Source of the DNA: Cryptomeria japonica
Taxonomy: Eukaryota > Streptophyta > Pinopsida > Cupressales > Cupressaceae
Direction: 5' to 3'
Assembly (NCBI RefSeq): GCF_030272615.1
Contig: NC_081406.1
Coordinates: 473,742,900-473,802,899, forward strand
Length of the DNA: 60,000 nt
The notes under the pieces are model-generated. The model had not been told where the DNA came from. It saw only the letters and a list, made by a program, of their open reading frames with translations, and made no database searches. Positions within the stretch are counted from its first letter, which is position 1. The number at the start of each line of letters is the position of its first letter. Shown here one piece after another: positions 9,476 through 21,566 of this stretch. Made by a program: the position numbers and the translations under genes.

Positions 9476-10185
9476 CATCTTATTGCAACTATGACCAATC
9501 AACATCTTATACAATAAAATACTAAGTATTCTATCCTCTCTTGAATAAGTAAATCTCAAATGCTAAATAATGTGATCAATTATGGTGATCCCAAGGTTCC
9601 TATTGTCAGGTCTTGACGTTGCAATGGATAGACTCAGGGAAATGATGTGATTTGTTGTTTACACAAAGGGACTTATGCTATACACTTATACAAAGCAGCT
9701 AGAACTTTACATCTGATATAGCAATTGGAGTGATGCTTTCTTCTTAAATTAACTTGAAATTCTACCAAACAAAAGGACAAAAAGGATAAAGTTTAAAGAA
9801 ACTGAGCTAAGAACCTAAGGTCAATGATGAAAATGGATAATGCTTTAGATAAATGGAACTCTTAAATCAAGCTTTGCTTCACCATGAGGAAACAACTACA
9901 CAAAACTGATGCGATCTCCAAAGGTAGTGAAAGATTCTCATATTGTGAACATCCATCCAATTATCCAATGTAGGTACGATCCAAATGATCATCCACAATT
10001 GAACTAAGATCATAATGAGGTTCAGACTAACCATACACCGCAATTTGCAATCAACAAACTACAAATGGTATGAATCAAGCAATTCATCAAATATTTTCAC
10101 ATTTCACCATTAAAATCAATGAACTTTAACTAAAATTTGCTGCTTCAATCCATCCAATTAAATAAATGAAGAGCAAATCTTCTTT
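9476..10185. other. Non-coding stretch, partial inverted repeat only
   Basis: AT-rich sequence without a credible gene. The only structure seen is the inverted match of about 9511-9567 to about 9011-9080, which could be a foldback remnant or chance relics of one repeat family. Confidence 0.5.
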
Positions 10186-10366
10186 GCTCCCTCGATCATC
10201 GGAAAAGGAAAGGATGGGGGCATTTTGTATATTCCCCATGGAAAAGAGAAGGCCTAGAACTGGTTTATTCACTCCCTTGATCACCGGAAAAGGAAAGGAT
10301 GGGGCATTTTGTATATTCCCCATGGAAAAGAGAAGGCCTAGAACTGGTTTATTCGCTCCCTCGATC
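10186..10366. repeat. 84/85-bp tandem duplication
   Basis: Units at 10186-10270 and 10271-10354 are nearly identical, and a third begins at 10355 but breaks after 12 bp. Open frames on both strands over the repeat encode the same low-information peptide twice and are not taken as genes. Confidence 0.9.
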
Positions 10367-12793
10367 GAAAGGCGGGCTTGGTGAGGGCTGGCTTCATGAC
10401 TCAAAATTTCACCTAGAATTCGGAATGGGTGTTCATGGGGCCTTACTATTCTACGGGTAGTGGTGGGAGGGCCTCAATAGTTATGATGGGTGGGAGGCTA
10501 TAGTTGGGAGGGAATTTTCAGGTAGGACCGGATTGTCGCTCTTTCGAAGGACCTTAAATAACGACTTTTAGTAGTAGTTAGAGATCATATCTGTAATCTA
10601 AGTTTTGATCAGGACTTGACCTTTCATTACCTCTTGAGAAGTAGAAACCATACAAAATGTTGAAACAACGCACAAAGATCCACCATATCTTCAATGAAAA
10701 TTATGTATTGATTCCAACATAGTCTCGGCAACAATTTCTAATCTCCTCCTCCTCCTCCTACTACTATTACTATCACTATTAACTATTAACAACTATTCAC
10801 TATTGTCCAACAATTAACCTTTACAAATGAAAAGGCCAAGCCTTATATAGACTTTCAATTGCAAATGAAGCGCCCAGTTTGATTCTAAATCAATGGCTGA
10901 GATTAATCAATGGAGTTAGTTATAATAACACTTACATATGATGCCATCCAACGAGGAAATTACACAACTTTGAATATATGTTTGTTTAGAGAAAGGACCA
11001 ATGAAAAATGAAATCTAGCATCATATTAAATGTAATCCCACATGACGATTTTCTTCTTTGTAGCAGTTGGTTTTTGATGAATCTGGACATATTGACCTTG
11101 AATAATTTGATTGGTGGAAATGAGTAGGCGCCACCTTAGCTTGTATATTTTTCAAAGTTTCTTCTTCCTTCATCTTTGTTTCAACTCCACTTCTTTATCA
11201 TCATGAAGATGTTCCATCCTTCATCTTTCCATCGGATGAGTTTCTAACTTTGATTAACTCTTCTGAAACTTCAAAATCCTCTCCTTGATCTTTCCTTTCA
11301 CATTTCATCTTCATCTTCGAAATCCTTTGTGATGTTTTGCATTTCATCTCCTTGCCATTGATGTATCCTCCGTGTTGTAATGCCTTTCCCCTTGTCATCA
11401 TTTTGAAGTGTTTTTCTTTGTGTTTTACCATCCTCCTTCTTGGATATCCTTGACTTTGAGCTCCTTCAAATTGTTGTCTTTTCATCCTATTCCATCCACT
11501 TCCTTGAATCAATCCTAAAAATGAAAGAGAATTCCTTGGATTATAATTGTGAATGAAAATGAAGTGCAAGAAAATTGTGATAGGAAGATGGAAGCTCAAA
11601 ATCCTACACTTCTAATTCACCTTGAAGAACCTTAAAATTTTCATGACAATCTCTCTTCAAGATAAAGTTGTGAAACAAATTCAATAACAACATCAATAAT
11701 TCATAAAAATGTTTTGCAAATCCTTGTAAAATCCTAAAAATACCACTTTAAAACTTGGGATCTTTTCCTGGAAATGATGTCTTGGTTCTGGAAATTGCTT
11801 GAATTACCGAGGAAATCCACTCAGATCTGCATTTGATTAACTAGTTTTCCCTTCACAATTCGCCTCCTTTAGTCACCCCTAATTTGTTCTTGGCAAAGTT
11901 CACCCTCTCCTTACTCAACAGTTGGCCTTGAAACCTGATTTTCCTTGGCCAAATTCGCACACTTGTGCTACAATCTGCTCATTTTCTCTTAAATTGCTTC
12001 TGCTCTGCCTTAATTCGTTGTGAATTGTTTTTTGATTGATGTAAAACAATGATCTTCATCTTGCATTTATAGAGGCTTCATGTTGTAATCACAGCCTTGG
12101 CTAAGGAGGTCGGCTAGGTTGCATTTGTATTGTATTTGCAAATTTCAAAGTCCAAATTGTTTGGCTTCACACCAAGTCGGCATTGTCTCATCATTCGTCT
12201 TTTCTTGTCGTGGATTTAATCCATGTATGCATTTTTTTTAGGGATTTCATGTATGCATGTATTGTCCTGAACGAGGATTTAGAGAGGTCTTGCATTCTTT
12301 ATTTTCGAGGACTTTGAGTGCCCATTTATTGATTTTTTCAGGGATTTTAAGTGTTCATGTATGATTTTTTCACACAAAACTCAACCTTATCCTTGGAATT
12401 CTTTGCGGAAGTTAGCCTTGTCTATGCATTTTGATTAGGTTTTTCGCTTGTGCATGCATAATGGAGCGGAATTGCAAGGAATTCATGCATTGTTGAGCGA
12501 AACTTCATATAATTCTTGCAATGTTGAGTGGGTTTTAGACTAGTGTGTGCAATTTGTGCAACATTTTCAAAGGGAGTTCCAAGGTCATTCAATAATTCAA
12601 GCAAAATTTAACATCATACTTGCAAATTTCAATAAAAAATTCACTTAGGTTTTGCATTTTTAAATGGAATTGCAAAGTGGAACAACATTTTCAATTGGAA
12701 ATGCAGGGTGGGCTTACAATTTGAAGTGGAAATGCAAATGATCCTTGCAATTCCCATAAGAATTGCTGGGAATTGCAGGACAATCTTACAATC
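10367..12793 (-). other. Non-coding region with minus-strand LTR-like promoters
   Basis: No gene is supported; a 132-codon minus-strand frame at 11201-11599 is Lys/Met-rich and resembles nothing I know. Two minus-strand TATA motifs are visible: TATATAAGG ending at 10849, followed by CATTTGTAA, and TATAAATGC near 12065-12075, with a weaker downstream CATTG motif. Oligo-pyrimidine and trinucleotide-like runs (CTC, ACT) occur near 10740-10800. I interpret this as decayed LTR sequence read from the minus strand. Confidence 0.35.
10821..10849 (-). promoter_or_regulatory. Minus-strand LTR core promoter
   Basis: On the minus strand TATATAAGG begins at 10849 and CATTTGTAA begins at 10829, a 20-nt offset. 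This is the same arrangement as the plus-strand promoters at 8223, 41435 and 50586. Confidence 0.4.
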
Positions 12794-14033
12794 TGTAATG
12801 TCCCCTTTTTAGCAGTCATGAGGTGATCCGTTGTTAGCCCATCTTGCCATGGTCTTGAGGGCTAACCAGGACTTTACAGGGATCAGTGAAGGATTTGGCC
12901 TAGGTGATTTTAGTTTTCAGGCCAATTGGAGGTGTTTTGACAGGGTTTCCAGATACTTACTATTTATAGTAAGTTAGTTGTGGCTCAGTGACTGGTAATA
13001 TTTGATGCATTTTTGGATGTCAGTATTTTGGTGCATTTAATTCTTCATCAGGATTGCTAATTTAATGAGCCATTACTTAATTCAGCAATTAAATTAAAAG
13101 TTTCCAAAGTTGAATCTAAATGTTTAACTTTAGTGATTAATTAATGCTGGGACTAATGTTTAAAGGGGAAAATTAAAATTTCCCTTTCATTTTGGAGACA
13201 TAAGGGATATTAATATTTTATTACAACATTCTTTTATCCCACATTCTTGGTGCATTGGTAATTGTGCCCAAATGGAGTTATAAATAAGAGCTTTAAATGC
13301 TGGCTGGGTATCTTGGAATTTGTGTTTCTTGGAGTTATTCTTGGAGACTTTTTGGCTTTTGAGGCCGATCATCCTTAAATGCAACATTCTTGTGTAAGAT
13401 CAGGTCTGGGGAATTAAACAAATAGGCAATTGAAAGAATGGAAGGACATTGTAATTTGCAGTTTGGACAGAGTTCGCCCAGCTGAGGGAAAAACACAAGG
13501 TATGGTGTCTAGCACTCATAGAATACCAGCGCTAAAGTTCAAGTCATTGGCTGGATGTATTTGGGAAAGGTGTTATTTTCAACACCAATCAACATTATCA
13601 TGACTTGACAGGAAGAACACATAGGGAAACTACCAACGTATCTGCTACTCACAGTGTTCATAACGCAACAGCAGAAAGAGCCATTTGATTCCCTTGAGTG
13701 TGGTTCGCTGGAATTGTAGGGTGGTGAGTAGGGGTGCGGCAGTGTTTGTATAGAAGTAAGCCGCCTAGTTGTTGCATCGTATGCCTTCTATGTCTATGGC
13801 TAGGACGTGAAGCTTGAATGGGGGTCGTGGGGTTAGAAGATAGCAGTTGGCCTTCAATGTAATTGTTGATAATTGCTGGAAATAGAACAACTTCTTGTCA
13901 TGATACCATTTATGTCAGCTGTGTTTGAAGCTTGAATATTTTCTGTGTGTATACCAACTGTTCGCTCTGAGCTTAAACTCTATGCTTTGAGAGTCCCATG
14001 TTATGTGTTCTATCTAGAATTTTCCAAACAAAC
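12794..14033 (+). repeat. LTR-like sequence beginning with the TGTAATGTCCCC terminus
   Basis: TGTAATGTCCCC at 12794 is identical to the left terminus of the solo LTR at 24285. A TATAAATA box lies at 13279. The right edge is proposed near 14033, where AACACA is followed by a CCAGGTATCAAC stretch that resembles a primer-binding site. No target duplication could be found, so the end is tentative. The interior has no gene. Confidence 0.4.
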
Positions 14034-14526
14034 AAAACACACCAGGTATCAACATAACCATAGGGTATAACAGAAAGAAGAAAAAAAACTGAGCAAGGGG
14101 TGTTTGCAAGACAACTATTTGACTTAATTCCTCAAGAGTGTAATTAGATAATTTTAGCAAATAGGGGCAGCCTATTACATTCACACCCACATTTCTTCAC
14201 TTTCACAATTCCAAGTTTTGAGTTGTAATTTCATGATTTTCATCATTGGAGTTCACTTCTACACAAGACTTGAGTTTACCATTTCGTTCCTTAACCAAGA
14301 TCAAGACTTGACAAAAGTAAACTCTCATTCTAAGGCTAGAGACTAAAATAATCACCAACATAAGCAAAACAAAGCTAAACAACTAAGACTAATAAGCGAA
14401 AAAGAGGGGTCCCCAATTGCAATGGGGCGTGTGTGTTTATAAAACAACAAAAGGCTCAGGACACCTTAGACAAGATCATCACAAGAAACTACAAGATTTC
14501 TCTTGGCAAACTAGGCTTTCTCCTTG
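14034..14526. other. Non-coding; right part is family X copy b
   Basis: Bases from about 14440 align with 31490-31590 (shared CTACAAGATTTC and CAAACTAGGCTT), then the match is interrupted at 14534 by the hAT-like insertion and resumes at 23364. The rest is AT-rich with no gene. Confidence 0.6.
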
Positions 14527-14657
14527 GTCCTAGTCGAAGTCACCAGGTTCGAATTCGAGTTCAAGTTCGGCAACTATGAAATTCGGCAAGGGCAAAAAAT
14601 TTGGAAAAAAAATCGACATTAAATTCACATTATATAAATTATTTTTTAAATATAAAT

Positions 14658-14676
14658 AATATATTTAATAAATTAT
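14658..14676. repeat. LINE target-site duplication, left copy
   Basis: AATATATTTAATAAATTAT (19 bp) recurs exactly at 22632-22650, directly after the LINE poly(A). The first two A could belong to the tail, so the duplication is 17-19 bp. Confidence 0.85.
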
Positions 14677-14697
14677 AAACCCTTTTGGAAAAAAAAA

Positions 14698-15441
14698 ATG
14701 GCGGATCGACCCTGGTAGGGCTTCAGATGCCATGAGTGTCTAAGATACAGCGGAGGCTTCAATGGAAAATGGCCGAGGAATAGCAATGGAAATCGTGGCC
14801 ATTTCAAAGATACCCGCGCAGTTTTTCGAGACCAGTCTTGGCCATGGAAGGGTCCGGAGAATGTGCAACAAAGGAGGACGACAACGGGTCGTTTTAAGCG
14901 TAATGACAGGCGTAAGATCAACGATAGTTTCAGAGGATATGAGGCCCTAAGCAACCGTCAGAAGGTGGATTTCAAGACAATGTAGGAGAAATTTTGGAAG
15001 TAGAAGCCTTCGAGGGAAGCTGCGAAAGTGTTAGAGGTATGCCCTAACTCTATCTATAATAGAGTCCTGAACATTGAAATCTCGAATGTTGAATGGGGTG
15101 ATAATATCAGTTTTCTCAATGCACATGCTCTCTTCCTGAAATGGGGGGGCTCGTGGCCATCTTTGTCAAAAATCAGGGCATGGTGTGATGCTATTTGGGG
15201 GGAGGGTGTAGAACTAAAAACATTAGAAAATGGCTTTTTCCTGGTAATATGCCCTACTAATATGGATAGGGATTGGATTCTTGACAATGGACGTTTCTTT
15301 ATGGATGGAAAAGGCTTTAGCATTCTCAAATGGAAGCCAAATTTCAATCCAAACACAGAAACCATGAATAGGGTGCCAATATGGATTAAATTTCCAGCAT
15401 TCCCCCAGGAATACAAGAACACAGAAACCCTAAAAAAATAG
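14698..15441 (+). pseudogene. LINE ORF1, N-terminal part (RNA-binding gag-like, DUF4283-like)
   Basis: The ATG at 14698 lies only 21 nt from the LINE 5' end and is in frame with the clear DUF4283-like region at 15028-15441. The first 100 codons are basic and Gly/Arg/Asn-rich. In-frame TAG codons interrupt the ORF at 14716, 14983 and 15001. The DUF4283-like part has the typical plant-LINE layout: a segment resembling TLENGFFLVICPTNMDRDW, then a PIWIKFPAFP-type motif. Such proteins coat LINE RNA. The frame is lost at an A7 run (15432-15438), the only indel I see in the element's coding region. Confidence 0.75.
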
Positions 15442-15500
15442 GAGAAAACCTAGGCTTTTTCAGAAAAGTTTAGGAATTTATAGACCCTGCAGATTTCAGT

Positions 15501-16604
15501 ATGGTATCACAGATATGCATTGATTGGGATCCGGTGCATAACTTACTGGAAACAATAGAAATCAAAACGGGTTCGGGGATCTGGGCGCAGAAGGTGGTCC
15601 TGGAAGAAAGGATGGCAACATGCTCGGATTGCAACTCTTTTGCCCATGCTAAAGGGGACTGTAAAATCGGAGACAAAGGAAAGTCTAAAGTCCAAGATGA
15701 ACTGGCAGAGGATATAATCAGACTTTCGGAACTCAAGGACTGGGAACATCAATGGGAAACATTGGATTGGGATGTTTTGTAACATTCTAGGATGTGTTAT
15801 GAGCCGGATTTGAACACAATAGCATCTCTTTGTTCTAGAAAAGGACTGATTGACGATCTATTTGCATCAGAGGCATCTGCAAAGGACCGGGTAACACTAA
15901 CAAACACTGCCGGATCAGATTCAGTAACGATCCAAAACCAATATAGTGATCCTCAATTGCAGAGTAAGGTGATGGATGAAGTGGGAAACATCTGGGCCCC
16001 TGTCACTGGTTTAAGTGCTATGGATCTAATCTCTTCAGAGAATCATAAGCAAAATGCTGATCATATTGAAGAGGAAAGCAATGTGTCCCCACAATTTTTT
16101 CAAGCTGTTTACATGGCAGATGAGGTAGAGACTTTAGTCCCTGAGACTCAGATGGAGGATATGCCTAAAGAACATAATGAGGTGCCTCAAGAAAGGACAC
16201 ACTTACAAGAGGACAAACTCCCCTCTACACCTCTAAGAATTGATCAGATTGTGGAGGAAACAATCTTTAAGGATATCCAAATCTCTCCCATTCGAAACCT
16301 AGATGCATCCTTTGAAGGGGTGAAAGATAGTGGAGGTGACTTGATTTTGTCAGAATCCGAGGGAGAACTATCTGATAATCCGGAGGGAGAGGATGACATG
16401 GGACTTCTTGCTATAGGAGGGGTTTCGGATAGGAGAACTCTGGAAACGACTTTGGCTCAAAATGCTAAGGTAAAGACAGGCGAGAGTAAGAAAAGAGGAC
16501 CTAAATCCAATAGAGTTAGATTGGAGATTGCAGGTAATGTTGCTGGCCAAAGCAAACTCAGACTTAGATCTGGAAGGGACGTGGTCTCTTCCAGGATTCA
16601 ATGA
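15501..16604 (+). pseudogene. LINE ORF1, C-terminal part with CCHC zinc knuckle
   Basis: After the frame change the ORF continues to its stop at 16604, broken by a TAA at 15780. A perfect CX2CX4HX4C knuckle (CSDCNSFAHAKGDC) lies near 15621-15662. Downstream is an acidic, Ser/Glu-rich region and then a short basic tail. A TAG at 15471 lies in the same frame just upstream of the segment. The ORF1 stop TGA overlaps the ORF2 start as ATGA at 16601-16604, which fixes the start of ORF2. This domain order is usual for plant L1 ORF1. Confidence 0.8.
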
Positions 16605-17428
16605 GGTTCCTTTCTTGGAATGTCAAGGGTTGCAATGCCCCTGACAAGGTTAGATTGATTAAGAGATGCCTTGATCAGTTTCGCCCGGATCTCGTTTGTT
16701 TACAGGAAACCAAAATTAAGTCTGAAGATTTTGAAACCTTTTATAGTAGATTTAAAAAGTGGAAATGCGTCTTAGTTGAGGCTCAAGGAGCCTCAGGTGG
16801 CTTAGCCATTTTATGGAATGAGTCCCTAGTGGATGTCAGCACTATTAACCAGGGACATTGGTGGCAATGGGTGCAAATTCATTCGAAGCAACTTCAGTTG
16901 CAATTGTTCTTAATCAATGTATATGGCCCAAATAGCCCCTCTCTAAAAAAACAGCTATGGAATGATATCTCAGGGTGTCTTAGATAGGACACTGTAACTC
17001 CTTTTCTTATAGGGGGTGACTTCAATGCTTTGATTCGACCATCAGACAAAATGGGTGGCAATGGTTGGATGAGGCAGACTAACTTAGATTTTGGCTCTTT
17101 CATCACAGAGTCATGATTAATTGAAATCCCCTTCAAAACTAGGGAATTCACTTGGACAAACAGAAGAAGTGGATTTTTAAACATAGCAGAAAGACCGGAC
17201 AGATTCTTTGTAGCTGGTGACTGGTCCTCTCATCCGTGGACGTGTAGTGCTGATGTTTTACCATTCATGGGTTCAAACCTTAACCCCATTGGCATCCGAA
17301 TTCAGGATGAAAGAGCCCCTCATAGATGCCCTTTCAAATTTGAAGCTGTGGCTAAGGGATAACAATTTAAGATCTTTGGTGGAGACATGGTGGAATCTGC
17401 CCCCTGAAAGCCAGGTAATAAGGTTTTT
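16601..17428 (+). pseudogene. pol: LINE ORF2, apurinic/apyrimidinic-type endonuclease domain
   Basis: The start ATG at 16601 overlaps the ORF1 stop. The protein opens with the LINE endonuclease signature SWNVKGCN, followed by DLVCLQETK with the catalytic Glu, then VYGPN, and, after a TAG at 16985, a GGDFNAL motif. The part ending in DRFFVAGDW matches the family's C-terminal end. Further stops lie at 17114 (TGA), 17360 (TAA) and 17405 (TGA), all in the same frame. The enzyme would nick target DNA to prime reverse transcription. Confidence 0.88.
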
Positions 17429-18451
17429 ATGTTCTTCAAAAAACTTCAATTTGTAAAAGAACAACTCAAAAAGTGGAATAGAGAGTCTTTCAAAAACATC
17501 TTTAATGAGAAATTGAGTCTAGAGGAAGATTTAAAAACACCACACGAACAAATTATTCTACAAGGCATGGATGAATCGGCCTTCTTGAGAGAGAAACAGC
17601 TTAATAAGGTGTACTTTGAAGTCAAAGCAAGAGAAGAAACCTTCTGGCGACAAAAATCCCGTGAGACATGGTTGAAGGAAGGTGACAGGAATACCAAATT
17701 CTTCCACACCTCTACAAAGGTCAGGAGGAATTATAACAAAATTTTCTCAATACACAATATGGCGGGGGAGCTGTTAACCGATCAGGATTCCATTAACAGC
17801 GAGGCGGTGAACTTCTTCTCGAGTGCTTTCAATGGGGAGGCAAGGGCAGACCAAGAATTGCATTCTATTATGGATATCTTACTCTCCTGTGTGAAGGAGC
17901 AACATAACAATATGTTACTCAGGGCTGTGTCGATGGAGGAAGTAAAGGCTGTAGTTTTTGACATGGGAGCTGACAAAGCTCCGGGATCGGATGGGTTCCC
18001 AGCTCTTTTCTTTCAACATTTCTGGGACATTCTGGCAAATGATTTATGGGAAGTAGTGGAGGAGTCTAGAACAGGTGGTTTCATCCTTAAGGACTTTAAC
18101 AATACTTTCATAGCATTGATCCCAAAAAAGGAAAACATATCTACCTTACATGACTTTAGACCCATTTCTTTGTGCAACACAATCTATAAAGTGATCTCTA
18201 AAGTGATAGCCAACAGGCTAAAATGTATTCCGGAAGAAGTTATTTTCCCGGAACAGAGTGGTTTTGCTCCCGGTAGATCGATTTATGAAGGTATTATCTT
18301 GGCACATGAGGCAATTCATTCCATCCGTCTTTCTAAAAAGGAGAATATGATGATAAAAGTGGATATCAGGAAAGCCTATGATGAGGTTAATAGAGATTTC
18401 CTATTAAAAGTTCTTGCAAAATTTGGCTTTGACCTGGTTTGGATAGCCTAG
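17429..18451 (+). pseudogene. pol: LINE ORF2, reverse transcriptase N-terminal half
   Basis: This is in the same frame as the endonuclease. It begins with the Lys-rich linker typical before LINE RTs (KKWNRESFKNIF). The RT fingers and palm motifs follow: DKAPGSDGFPALFFQ, FIALIPKK, DFRPISLCNTIYKVISK and the SGFAPGRSI block, then a KVDIRKAYDEVN motif with the first catalytic Asp. It stops at TAG 18449, which probably arose from a Trp TGG codon. Confidence 0.92.
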
Positions 18452-19591
18452 ATAGAAAGTTGTATTAAATCCCCTAGGTTCTCAATCCTTATCAATGGGA
18501 GCCCTCAGGGTTTCTTCTCTTCCAACAAGGGTTTAAGACAAGGGGACCCACTGTCCCCTTTTCTTTTCATTATTATGGTAGACGTGTTGGGGTGTTTGAT
18601 TTCGAAAGAGTGTAGAGCTGGCCGGTGGAAGGGTATAAGGATTGCTGCAGGGGTGGATCCTCTGACTCATTTGCAATTCGCTGATGATACTTTCCTGGCT
18701 GGAGAGGCCTCAGCAAGGGAAGCTCGGACTGTAAAACAGGTGATAGATAAATATGAACAAGTATCAGGTCAAAAAGTGAACTGGCTCAAATCTGCGATTT
18801 TTTTCTTCAACACTTCACCTCCTAAACAGAGGGAAATTAGCAACATTCTTGGCATGAAGCCAGGAACTTTACCAAGTAAGTTTTTAGGTGTTCCCTTATT
18901 TGGAGGCGCTAATAAGTCTGCAATTTGGAAAAATTTGGTAGAAAGCTGCTTCAACAAATTGGAGGGATGGAAAAGTAAATGGTTGACTTTGGTAGGCAAA
19001 ATTCTGATGTTAAAAACAATTGTCTCAGCCATCCCCATCTTCTCAATGACATGTCTAAAAATTCCCAGCAAAATCATCAATGTGATCAAACAGAAAATGA
19101 GAAAATTCTTTTTTAATGGAGCTAATGAACAAGATAAGATCTCTCTATTGGCTTGGGAAAAAGTTTGCAGTTCGAAAGTGAAGGGTGGTGCTGGGCTTAG
19201 GAATTGGCAAATTATGAATGAAGCTCTGGGAGCTAAACTCTCTTGGAGCATTTATAATAAACCAAATCAATTATGGGTAAAGGTAATGAGGGCTAAATAC
19301 CTGGACACAATGGAGAATCACAAAATTTTCACAATCAAAAACCCACCCAGGGGATCTGCAATTTGGAACTTCATAGTGAGCAGCAGGAAAGTACTCACAG
19401 AACATCTTTCATGGCATATTGGTAACGGAAAGTCAGCTAAATTTTGGGATGATTCTTGGGCGGCGTACCCAGTCATAAAACACATGGTCGATTTTTCCGA
19501 AGCAAAATCTCTTTTATGCAGGATTTGGGGTGACAAGGTTAATGACTATTTGGTGTGCAAACAAAGCCACCTGGGAGAAGTTTGGTGCTAG
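18452..19591 (+). pseudogene. pol: LINE ORF2, reverse transcriptase C-terminal half
   Basis: The frame resumes directly after the TAG at 18449 and holds the GLRQGDPLSPFLF block and the catalytic FADD box (18677-18688), followed by the thumb-like KFLGVPLF and WKSKWLTLVGKILMLK motifs of plant LINEs. It ends at TAG 19589. Both key Asp residues of the FADD box are intact. Later ATG codons such as 18575 are internal. Confidence 0.92.
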
Positions 19592-20233
19592 AAAGACCTT
19601 TCAGACATAGGGCTATTGGATCAACAACAAATGCTGTTAAAACAAGTCTTGGATTAGAGAAAGATTTACCTCACAAAGGGCTAGGACAAAGTAATTTGGT
19701 GTGGTTCAAAAGATGGGAACTACTCAGTTAAATTAGGTTATAGCCTTTTGGAAGGCATGTTAGGGGATTGCAAGACAGCTAATGACTTAATTTGGCATAA
19801 GCATTGTCTACCCAAAGCAGGGGCATTTGCATGGCTGGCCCTGAAAGGGAGAACTCTAACTAGTGAGAGGAGGAAAAGACTTGGATTGGCAGGACTGACC
19901 AAGTGCTTTATGTGTGGGGAAGCTGAAGAGGATCTTGACCACCTCCTGCTACAATGCAAGATAGCACAAAAATGTTGGTACTTGGTGAAAGGTAAATTGC
20001 AATGGCAAAGCCCATTGCCAAATTCGCTCAAAGGTGTGTTTGATAGTTGGCCAAGACAAAACAAGAAATCGACTTTCTCAAGCATATGGAACATATGCCC
20101 ATCACTTGTGATATGGGAAATATGGAAGGAAAGAAATCGTAGGATTTTCCAAGACAAGGTTGAGGATGATAGAAGGCTATGTAGCAGAATTGATCAGGCA
20201 GTGGAGGAAACTTTAGGGGCTGCAGCTTCTTAG
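19592..20233 (+). pseudogene. pol: LINE ORF2, Cys/His domain (zf-RVT type)
   Basis: The frame continues through TAG codons at 19655 and 19682. It carries the zf-RVT layout: IWHKHCLPKAGAFAWLAL, then a C-x2-C pair (KCFMCGEAEED), then HLLLQCKIAQKCW. This domain is common between the RT and RNase H of plant LINEs. It ends at TAG 20231, which separates it from the RNase H domain. Confidence 0.85.
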
Positions 20234-20809
20234 ATGGATTCAACAAAAAACCCTTTCACCATAGAGGACATGAAAATACAAAAAACATGGCCTAACATCA
20301 AAATAAGGCATGGGGCGTGGCATTCTAGGCAGATGAGTAAGAAATGTAACTCACCCACAATATGGACTCCACCTCAGTCGGGGTGGGTCAAAGCCAATTT
20401 TGATGGGGCAGCTCAGCGTGGAGGGGGTTTGTCAGGGGTGGGAGTGGTTTTTCGAGATCACAGTGGCAACATTATAAAATTGGGAGCACAGCGTATCAAA
20501 CAGGGCACCAACAATGAGGCGGAAGTTTATGTAGCGTGGCTGGCAATTAGATGTGCTAGGAAAATGGGGATTAAAAAACTACAACTGGAAGGGGACTCAT
20601 TGATCATAATCCAGGCCATAATAAATGGCCAAATAAAAGCATGGCACCTACAAAATTTTATCTCACTAATTTTAGAGGATTTGAGTCATTTTGAAGAAAT
20701 CATGGTTAGCCACATCAAACGGGAGGGCGACACAGATGCAGATAAATTGTTTAAATTGGCACTGTCCTTTAATCAGATTGAGGATTCCGTTTTTGAAGTC
20801 TTTCACTAG
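20234..20809 (+). CDS. pol: LINE ORF2, C-terminal archaeal-like RNase H domain
   Basis: This 191-codon segment is uninterrupted. The RNase H core starts at VKANFDGAA with the first catalytic Asp (20402), then GTNNEAEVYVAW with the Glu, EGDSLIII with the second Asp, and TDADKLFKLAL with the last Asp, so all four catalytic residues are present. The domain would degrade the RNA strand of the cDNA hybrid. Acquisition of an archaea-like RNase H by plant L1 elements is established. It is probably part of the ORF2 polyprotein rather than a separate protein; the ATG at 20234 follows a TAG that I take as a mutation. Confidence 0.9.
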   Translation: MDSTKNPFTIEDMKIQKTWPNIKIRHGAWHSRQMSKKCNSPTIWTPPQSGWVKANFDGAAQRGGGLSGVGVVFRDHSGNIIKLGAQRIKQGTNNEAEVYVAWLAIRCARKMGIKKLQLEGDSLIIIQAIINGQIKAWHLQNFISLILEDLSHFEEIMVSHIKREGDTDADKLFKLALSFNQIEDSVFEVFH

Positions 20810-21566
20810 AAGTTGGATTTAGAATAAAATGGGTTGAATCTCGAACTCTAAATGATGACATGACAAGGTCATATCATGCGCTCAGACAACATATGATTAT
20901 TTCTATCTACCGAAGTACATATATGATGTGTGTGAATCACAACTTAGATGGTCATTAACTCTTGCTTTGTAATGATTGACAGCTCAAGCGTGTTACTATT
21001 CGGATCTTTTGTTTTTGTGCACGTGAATGATATCAATGAAGGCAGTGATGTGAACCGTTACATGTGCTTCCTTACAACAAGCTCTAGTTTATAATGTTTC
21101 CATTTACTTAACCCAAAAATTTGACCACTTTTTTTTTTGTTTACTCTAATCATTTGTGTTTGATTCAATCGCATACTTTGGGCATCCATCCATTAGGATT
21201 AGGCATTCATCCATCCGGGATGAGCATCTAACCATACGGGTTAGGCATCTGTCCATACGGAGCAGGAGTTTTCCTCTATCCAATACGGGATAGGCATCTA
21301 CCCATACGGGGTAGGCATCTATCCAATTGGGATAGGAGGTGCTCTAGCCAGAGACTTAGACTCATCGGGACCATTCGGGTCCCGAGTCACTCACTAAGTA
21401 CTACACTCCTCTAACTATGCGAGCGGGTGATGATGTGATATTCACAGCATCGAGTAATAACTATCAAAGGCCGTGGCAACAATGTGATTAACTACTCGCA
21501 CGGGCCGGCTTCCTTTTTATAGAAGCCAAACTTATTGCATTTTATCTTTCTTCTGTTAGCTGGTGT
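20810..21566 (+). other. LINE 3' region, first part, with short tandem repeat
   Basis: Non-coding. A degenerate repeat of about 20-21 bp with the core GGCATCTATCCATACGGG runs from about 21178 to 21345. Just upstream of the next ORF a pyrimidine-rich stretch ends in TGTGCAG (about 21580-21586), resembling a 3' splice site. Confidence 0.6.

Noticed and set aside
11201-11599. 132-codon minus-strand ORF as a gene
   Set aside because: Low-complexity Lys/Met composition in an AG-rich strand, no recognisable domain, and surrounding LTR-like promoter motifs.
14545-14570. tRNA B-box-like GGTTCGAATTC
   Set aside because: It lies in the terminal repeat of the hAT-like element. No A box or cloverleaf could be traced around it.
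15420-15445. Programmed frameshift at the A7 run in LINE ORF1
   Set aside because: A homopolymer indel in an element with 14 nonsense codons is the simpler explanation, and no stimulatory structure is evident.
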